In this document: positions 30,417-35,639 of the stretch, piece by piece
How the letters are laid out: each line of letters begins with the position of its first letter
Numbering within the stretch: the first letter of the stretch is position 1
DNA from: Dorea sp. CAG:317
GTDB taxonomy: Bacteria > Bacillota > Clostridia > Lachnospirales > Lachnospiraceae
Assembly (NCBI GenBank): GCA_000433535.1
Contig: FR892668.1
Coordinates: 186,410 to 222,048, forward strand
Direction of reading: 5' to 3'
DNA length: 35,639 nucleotides
The notes under the pieces: generated by a model
Database searches by the model: none
Told to the model about the DNA's origin: nothing
What the model saw: the letters and a program-made list of their open reading frames with translations, nothing else
Made by a program: the position numbers and the translations under genes

Positions 30417-31955
30417 ATGAGTAAAAAACCAACAGTATTGATGATTTTAGATGGATATGGATTAAATGAGAATGCTACCGGTAATGCAGTTGCAGAAGGC
30501 AAAACACCGGTTATGGATAAATTGATGGCAGAATGTCCTTTTGTGAAAGGAAATGCAAGTGGAATGGCAGTAGGACTTCCGGATGGACAGATGGGAAACT
30601 CTGAGGTTGGTCATCTGAATATGGGCGCAGGCCGAATTGTATATCAGGATCTTACAAAGATCACAAAGTCAATTCAAGACGGTGATTTCTTCGAAAATAA
30701 AGCTCTGTTGGCAGCTTGTGCAAATGTGAAGGAACATAACAGCGCGCTTCATATGTTCGGTCTTGTGTCTGATGGAGGCGTTCACAGCCATAACACACAC
30801 ATTTACGGACTTCTGGAACTGGCTAAGAAACAGGGACTTGAGAAAGTATATGTACATTGCTTCTTAGATGGACGTGATACACCTCCGGCATCAGGAAAAG
30901 AATATGTAGAAGAACTGGAAGCTAAAATGCAGGAAATTGGTGTAGGTGAAGTTGCATCTGTGATGGGGCGTTATTATGCAATGGATCGTGACAACCGTTG
31001 GGATCGTGTTGAAAAGGCTTACCGGGCGCTCGTATTCGGAGAGGGAGAGAAAGCGGTAAGCGGACCTTCAGGCATTCAGGCTTCTTACGATCAGGATGTT
31101 ACAGATGAATTTGTACTTCCGACTGTTGTTGAAAAAGATGGCGCACCGGTTGCGACAATCAAAGAAAATGATTCTGTAATCTTCTTTAATTTCCGCCCGG
31201 ACCGTGCAAGAGAAATCACAAGAACTTTCTGTGATGACATGTTTGACGGATTTGACAGAGGAGAGAGAATCAAAACAACATTTGTATGTTTTACAGAATA
31301 TGATGTGACAATTGAAAATAAGCAGGTTGCTTTTGTAAAAGAAGAGATTACAAACACATTTGGAGAATTTCTTGCAAAGAATGGCAAAAAACAGGCGCGT
31401 ATTGCTGAGACAGAGAAATATGCACATGTAACATTTTTCTTCAATGGTGGAGTGGAAGAACCAAATGAAGGGGAAGACCGTATCCTTGTAAAATCTCCGA
31501 AAGTTGCAACTTATGACCTGAAACCGGAGATGAGCGCATATGAAGTGTGTGACAAACTGGTTGATGCGATTAAATCTGAAACTTATGATGTGATCATTAT
31601 CAACTTTGCAAATCCAGATATGGTTGGTCATACCGGCGTTGAAAACGCAGCAATTAAAGCAATTGAAGCTGTAGACGAATGCGTTGGAAAAACGGTAGAG
31701 GCAATCAAAGAAGTCAATGGTCAGATGTTCATCTGTGCAGATCACGGCAATGCAGAACAGCTGATCGATGGCGAAACAGGAGAGCCATTTACAGCACATA
31801 CAACCAATCCGGTACCATTTATCCTGGTAAACGCAGATCCGGCCTACAAATTAAGAGAAGGCGGATGTCTTGCCGACATCGCACCGACACTTATCGAATT
31901 GATGGGTATGAAGCAGCCAAAAGAAATGACAGGCAAGAGCTTGCTTGTTAAATAA
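30417..31955 (+). CDS. gpmI: Phosphoglycerate mutase, cofactor-independent
   Basis: ATG 30417 follows AAAGGAGAAG (30401-30410). The 512-residue alkaline-phosphatase-fold enzyme converts 3- to 2-phosphoglycerate. Visible: VLMILDGYGLN with the first metal Asp, nucleophile Ser62 in MGNSEVGHLN, SDGGVHSH, LDGRDTPP, FNFRPDRARE, NPDMVGHTG and ADHGNAEQ. Two manganese ions are bound by these Asp and His residues. It follows the hydrolase gene by 33 bases and continues the lower-glycolysis group; no enolase gene is in the window. Confidence 0.97.
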   Translation: MSKKPTVLMILDGYGLNENATGNAVAEGKTPVMDKLMAECPFVKGNASGMAVGLPDGQMGNSEVGHLNMGAGRIVYQDLTKITKSIQDGDFFENKALLAACANVKEHNSALHMFGLVSDGGVHSHNTHIYGLLELAKKQGLEKVYVHCFLDGRDTPPASGKEYVEELEAKMQEIGVGEVASVMGRYYAMDRDNRWDRVEKAYRALVFGEGEKAVSGPSGIQASYDQDVTDEFVLPTVVEKDGAPVATIKENDSVIFFNFRPDRAREITRTFCDDMFDGFDRGERIKTTFVCFTEYDVTIENKQVAFVKEEITNTFGEFLAKNGKKQARIAETEKYAHVTFFFNGGVEEPNEGEDRILVKSPKVATYDLKPEMSAYEVCDKLVDAIKSETYDVIIINFANPDMVGHTGVENAAIKAIEAVDECVGKTVEAIKEVNGQMFICADHGNAEQLIDGETGEPFTAHTTNPVPFILVNADPAYKLREGGCLADIAPTLIELMGMKQPKEMTGKSLLVK

Positions 31956-31957
31956 TA

Positions 31958-32000
31958 AACGGGGGACGTAGCAAAGTTTAACTTTGCTACGTCCCCTGTT
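31958..32000. repeat. Long near-perfect palindrome after gpmI
   Basis: GGGGACGTAGCAAAGTT (31962-31978) and its exact reverse complement (31980-31996) are separated by a single T. One G-T pair and AAC/GTT extend each arm to 21 bases (31958-31978, 31980-32000). It begins 2 bases after the gpmI stop. There is no T-tract on the plus strand. It could terminate or stabilise gpmI mRNA, or be a copy of a dispersed REP-like palindrome. Confidence 0.85.
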
Positions 32001-32014
32001 AAAAAGGTGACAAT

Positions 32015-32662
32015 ATGACTAAGTATGACATTTTCTTTTTTGATTTGGATGGTACGATTACGGATTCTTCTGTTGGAATCACGAATTCTGTTATGTACGC
32101 CCTTAAGAAATTTGGGATTGTGGAAGAGGATCGTACAAAGCTGTATCAATTTATCGGACCTCCGCTTACGGATTCTTTTCAAAGATATTATGGTTTTTCA
32201 GAAGAGGAGTCATGGCAAGCTGTAGAATATTACAGAGAATATTACCGGGAAAAGGGAATCTATGAAAATCGGGTGTATGAGGGTCTGGAAGAGACTGTAA
32301 AGAAGCTAAAGGAAACAGGTAAACGGCTTGTGGTGGCGACTTCGAAGCCGGAGCCATTTGCCAGAATAATTATGGATTATTTTCATTTGACACCGTATTT
32401 CGATTATATTGCCGGTATGGAGCTTGACGGAGGGAGAAATACGAAGGCGGAAGTGATTGCCTATGCAATTGAATGTTGTGAAATAGAAGACCGGTCACGT
32501 GTTTTGATGATAGGAGACCGGAAGCATGATATAGAAGGCGCCAGAGCAGAAGGTATTTCGTCTCTTGGAGTGCTCTATGGGTTCGGAAACCGGGAGGAAT
32601 TGGAGGCGGCGGGGGCGGACTACATTGTCGGACTGCCGGGAGAAATATTAAAATATGCGTAA
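32015..32662 (+). CDS. HAD-family hydrolase, phosphoglycolate phosphatase-like
   Basis: ATG 32015 follows AAAAAGGTGA. The 215-residue protein has HAD motifs FFFDLDGTITDS (Asp10, Asp12), VVATSKPE (motif II Ser/Thr), a Lys in RNTKAEVIA and GDRKHDIEGARAEG (motif IV), plus a helical type-1 cap at about 20-90. This is the Gph/5'-nucleotidase-like group; phosphoglycolate, nucleoside monophosphates or a sugar phosphate are possible substrates. It follows gpmI across the palindrome and ends at a strong terminator. Confidence 0.85.
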   Translation: MTKYDIFFFDLDGTITDSSVGITNSVMYALKKFGIVEEDRTKLYQFIGPPLTDSFQRYYGFSEEESWQAVEYYREYYREKGIYENRVYEGLEETVKKLKETGKRLVVATSKPEPFARIIMDYFHLTPYFDYIAGMELDGGRNTKAEVIAYAIECCEIEDRSRVLMIGDRKHDIEGARAEGISSLGVLYGFGNREELEAAGADYIVGLPGEILKYA

Positions 32663-32678
32663 TGAATAAGCGTGAAAG

Positions 32679-32723
32679 AAAGCGTCCTGAAGACAAATGG
32701 TATTGTTTTCAGGACGCTTTTTT
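32679..32723. terminator. Terminator between the HAD gene and the convergent dehydratase gene
   Basis: AAAGCGTCCTGAA (32679-32691) pairs perfectly with TTCAGGACGCTTT (32708-32720), extended by ACA/TGT pairing, and followed by TTT (six T in total). Convergent genes on both sides suggest it serves both. Confidence 0.92.
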
Positions 32724-32750
32724 AAGAATACAAAATACTTTGATCTTTTA

Positions 32751-35639
32751 TTATTTTGTGACTGCTTTTTCCAGATTTTTATTTGCAGTAGACAACATCA
32801 GCTTGATACGGTTTAGCTGATTTACTTCACTTGCACCCGGGTCAAAGTCGATAGCTACAATGTTGGATTGCGGATAACGTCTGCGAAGCTCTTTGATGAC
32901 TCCTTTTCCAACGACGTGGTTTGGAAGGCAGGCAAATGGCTGTGTACATACGATGTTCGGAGCATCACTGTGTATAAGCTCCAGCATTTCTCCGGTCAGG
33001 AACCATCCCTCACCGGTCTGATTTCCAAGAGAAACGATCTCGGAAGCCATTTCTCCAAGCTTCTGGATACGAGCCGGAGGAGCAAAGTGTGAGCTTGCAG
33101 CAAAGGCATTTGTAGCAGGTTTGCGAAGCCATTCAAGAAAATGGATGCCCAGATTTGCAATTCGTGCTTTGGACTTCTTAAATCCCAGTTTTTCTACTTT
33201 GAAGTTCTGGTTGTAGAAGCAATAGAGCAGGAAGTCCAGAAGATCCGGAACAACTGCTTCAGCTCCTTCGGATTCCAGAAGCTCCACAAGGTAGTTGTTG
33301 GCGGCAGGAAGGAACTTTACAAGAATTTCTCCTACCACACCGACTCTTGGCTTTTTCACATCCAGCAATTCAATATGATTGTCAAAATCTTCAATAATTT
33401 CTCTGCACAGTCGGTTAAAACGACGTCTGGACGGATAACCGTGGGAAACGAAGTCCTGACAGACCTTTTTCCATTTCTCATGCATGGCGTTGACAGAACC
33501 CGGTACAGCCTCGTATGGCCGCAGACGATAGACACATTTCATGAAAATATCTCCGAATACAACGGCATACATAGCGCGTACAGCAAGTGGCGCGGTCAAT
33601 TGAAAGCCCGGATGCTTTTCCAGTCCGCTTAAGTTCAAAGAGATGACCGGAATCTGTGAATATCCGGCTTTTTTCAATGCTCGTCGGATAAAACCGATAT
33701 AGTTCGAAGCACGACATCCTCCGCCGGTCTGGGTGATGATAACGGCAAGCTTATCCGTATCGTATTTTCCGGAAAGGATAGCATCCATGATTTGTCCGAC
33801 AACCATAAGAGACGGATAGCAGGCGTCATTATTTACATATTTCAGCCCCACATCTACGGCCTGTTTATTATCATTTGGCAGAATCTCCAGATGATATCCA
33901 CAGGAACGGATTGCCGGCTGTAGGATGTCAAAATGAATAGGCGACATCTGCGGGCAGAGAATGGTATAATCTTTTCTCATCTCCGGTGTAAATAACACTT
34001 TTTCTATGGAAGCCGGACGGATCGTGCGCGCTTCTTTTCTCTGTTCTCTTACGCGGATTGCTGCGAGAAGAGAACGTACACGGATTCTGGCGGCGCCCAG
34101 GTTATTCACTTCGTCTATTTTCAGAGACGTGTAAATCTTATCAGAGTGGTTCAGAATCTCAGTCACCTGATCAGTTGTGACTGCATCCAGCCCGCAGCCA
34201 AAAGAATTGAGCTGGATGAGGTCAAGATTTTCGGTTGTTTTCACATAGTTTGCGGCAGCATAGAGACGAGAATGATACATCCACTGATCCATTACATTTA
34301 ACGGACGCTCAACAGGGTGCAGATGGGAAATAGAGTCCTCCGTCAACACCGCAATATTGTACGAGTTAATAAGCTCCGGAATTCCGTGATTTACTTCCGG
34401 GTCGATGTGGTAAGGACGCCCAGCGAGAACAATTCCGCGGTTTCCTGTTTCATTTAAAAATTGAATCGTTTCTTCACCTTTTTGGCGAATATCATTTCGA
34501 CAAGCGGCAAGTTCGATCCATGCAGTATGTACTGCGGATTTTATTTCCTCCGAAGAAATGGAAAATTTCTCGGATAATTCTTCGATCATCCGGTATGCGA
34601 TGGTTTCCTCGCTTTTAAGTGAGAGAAACGGGTGCATGAAATCGACGTCACCATGTACGATTGCATCAATGTTGTTCTTGATATTTTCCGGGTAGGAAGT
34701 TACGATCGGACAATTGTAGTGGTTATTCGCGTCTGCAAATTCGTTTCGCTCAAAAGGAATACTCGGGTAAAAGATATGTTTTACTCCTTGGTTGATCAGC
34801 CATTGTACATGTCCGTGAGCAAGCTTTGCAGGGTAACACTCGGATTCGCTTGGAATGGATTCAATGCCCAGTTCGTATATCTTTCTGGTGGAGGCAGGAG
34901 ATAAAAGCACGGAAAAATCAAGCGCGTCAAAAAAAGTAAACCAGAATGGATAGTTTTCATACATATTAAGGACGCGTGGAATACCGATAACTCCCCGTTT
35001 TGCCTCGTCTTCTTTTTTCGGTTGATAACCAAAGTAACGTTTTAATTTATAGTCAAATAAGTTTGGAAGCTTGTTTTCGGATTTTGCTTTTCCAAGTCCT
35101 TTTTCGCAGCGGTTGCCGGTAATAAACTTACGTCCTCCGCTGAAATGGTTGATCGTAAGTCTGCAATTATTTGTACAGCCACGACATTTTGTCATCGTTG
35201 TAGAATATTCTAATGCCTCAATATCTTCAATGGAGAGCATGGTAGTACCTTTGCAGCCGGCATAGCGTTCCCGGGCAATGAGAGCAGCGCCGAAGGCACC
35301 CATGATTCCGGCGATATCCGGGCGGATTGCCTCGCAGTCTGCAATTTTTTCAAAGCTTCGAAGGACGGCATTGTTGTAGAACGTACCGCCTTGAACAACG
35401 ATGTGGTTGCCAAGTTCTGAGGCATCGGATACCTTAATCACCTTGAAGAGTGCGTTTTTAATGACAGAGTAAGCAAGACCGGCAGAAATGTCCGAGACTT
35501 CCGCCCCTTCTTTCTGTGCCTGTTTTACTTTGGAGTTCATAAATACCGTGCATCGTGTACCAAGATCAATTGGATTGTGGGCGAACAGCGCCTCGTGCGC
35601 AAAATCTTCCACAGAGTAATTCAGTGATTTGGCAAATGT
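32751..35639 (-). CDS. 2-hydroxyacyl-CoA dehydratase activase/dehydratase fusion (5' end outside window)
   Basis: The minus-strand frame is open to the window edge, so the start is missing; 962 residues are visible. The first part is the end of a BcrA/BadF-type ASKHA ATPase (GLAYSVIKNALFKV, IVVQGGTFYNNAVL, GIMGAFGAALIA). It is followed by a cysteine cluster CRGCTNNCRLTI, a DUF2229-type activase-related domain (GIPRVLNMYENYPFW), and 2-hydroxyglutaryl-CoA dehydratase D-like regions (LAGRPYHIDPEVNHG, NSFGCGLDAVTTDQV, NNDACYPSLMVVGQIMDAI, TQTGGGCRASNYIG). Such proteins of about 1400 residues are common in Clostridia. Known members of the separate families use ATP to push an electron into an Fe-S dehydratase; the role of the giant fusion is not established. 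No neighbouring substrate-specific gene is visible. Confidence 0.88.
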   Translation of the reverse strand, partial: TFAKSLNYSVEDFAHEALFAHNPIDLGTRCTVFMNSKVKQAQKEGAEVSDISAGLAYSVIKNALFKVIKVSDASELGNHIVVQGGTFYNNAVLRSFEKIADCEAIRPDIAGIMGAFGAALIARERYAGCKGTTMLSIEDIEALEYSTTMTKCRGCTNNCRLTINHFSGGRKFITGNRCEKGLGKAKSENKLPNLFDYKLKRYFGYQPKKEDEAKRGVIGIPRVLNMYENYPFWFTFFDALDFSVLLSPASTRKIYELGIESIPSESECYPAKLAHGHVQWLINQGVKHIFYPSIPFERNEFADANNHYNCPIVTSYPENIKNNIDAIVHGDVDFMHPFLSLKSEETIAYRMIEELSEKFSISSEEIKSAVHTAWIELAACRNDIRQKGEETIQFLNETGNRGIVLAGRPYHIDPEVNHGIPELINSYNIAVLTEDSISHLHPVERPLNVMDQWMYHSRLYAAANYVKTTENLDLIQLNSFGCGLDAVTTDQVTEILNHSDKIYTSLKIDEVNNLGAARIRVRSLLAAIRVREQRKEARTIRPASIEKVLFTPEMRKDYTILCPQMSPIHFDILQPAIRSCGYHLEILPNDNKQAVDVGLKYVNNDACYPSLMVVGQIMDAILSGKYDTDKLAVIITQTGGGCRASNYIGFIRRALKKAGYSQIPVISLNLSGLEKHPGFQLTAPLAVRAMYAVVFGDIFMKCVYRLRPYEAVPGSVNAMHEKWKKVCQDFVSHGYPSRRRFNRLCREIIEDFDNHIELLDVKKPRVGVVGEILVKFLPAANNYLVELLESEGAEAVVPDLLDFLLYCFYNQNFKVEKLGFKKSKARIANLGIHFLEWLRKPATNAFAASSHFAPPARIQKLGEMASEIVSLGNQTGEGWFLTGEMLELIHSDAPNIVCTQPFACLPNHVVGKGVIKELRRRYPQSNIVAIDFDPGASEVNQLNRIKLMLSTANKNLEKAVTK

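Noticed and set aside
31068..31799. Long minus-strand open frame of 243 codons
   Set aside because: It lies entirely antisense to gpmI, is Cys/Phe-rich, has no ribosome site and matches no family; a mirror of gpmI codon bias.
1..35639. CRISPR array, tRNA, rRNA, riboswitch
   Set aside because: No evenly spaced direct repeats, no cloverleaf-like or rRNA sequence and no recognisable riboswitch core was found by eye in the intergenic stretches.

Overview
The window is chromosomal DNA from an anaerobic, spore-forming member of the Clostridia, most likely the family Lachnospiraceae (the Ruminococcus gnavus/torques, Mediterraneibacter, Dorea group is a reasonable guess from gene content and AT-leaning composition; the genus cannot be fixed from the sequence alone). 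Support comes from spoIIM and spoVB, strong AGGAGG-type ribosome sites before nearly every gene, a Gram-positive LexA box at recA, a Clostridia-type iscR-iscS-iscU-mnmA cluster and a 2-hydroxyacyl-CoA dehydratase/activase giant protein. No rRNA, tRNA, CRISPR array or intact insertion sequence was seen.

Layout. 1-360: decayed end of a mobile element (tail of an unknown protein plus a frameshifted Cys-rich KTR gene). 441-3359: copper operon csoR-copA, with a CsoR-type operator inside the promoter and a CopZ-like domain at the end of copA that carries its own ribosome site and start. 3445-4662: D-Ala-D-Ala carboxypeptidase. 4668-10335: glycerol/dihydroxyacetone module, with a DhaS-like TetR regulator, a radical SAM protein, a PocR sensor domain fused to glycerol dehydrogenase, and a single-chain DhaK-DhaL kinase. 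10374-12161 (minus): Xaa-Pro aminopeptidase. 12241-15861: metallophosphoesterase, scpA, scpB and a second carboxypeptidase. 16040-19433: recA-recX under a LexA-box promoter, then rny (RNase Y). 19523-22056: nudF-like Nudix hydrolase and spoIIM, facing spoVB on the minus strand. 22104-26237: iscR, iscS, iscU, mnmA and a PHP-family phosphatase. 26254-32723: lower glycolysis (gap, pgk, tpiA, an alpha/beta hydrolase, gpmI) and a HAD phosphatase. 32751-35639 (minus): 3' portion of an activase/dehydratase fusion running off the window.

How the parts work together. The glycerol module would oxidise glycerol to dihydroxyacetone (GldA) and phosphorylate it (DhaKL), feeding DHAP to the triose isomerase and the gap-pgk-gpmI steps encoded 20 kb downstream. 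The isc genes supply sulfur to Fe-S proteins and to MnmA for tRNA 2-thiouridine. recA-recX and scpAB handle DNA repair and chromosome segregation, and spoIIM/spoVB act in engulfment and spore cortex formation.

Most unusual: two genes in the window (copA and PocR-gldA) are long open frames in which the C-terminal domain is preceded, in frame, by a near-perfect Shine-Dalgarno sequence and ATG at normal spacing. In both, a stop codon lies next to that ribosome site in another frame. This points to recent gene fusion, dual-product genes, or programmed frameshifting. The radical SAM gene translationally overlapped with PocR-gldA, and a pair of competing hairpins between the TetR gene and the radical SAM gene, also deserve attention.
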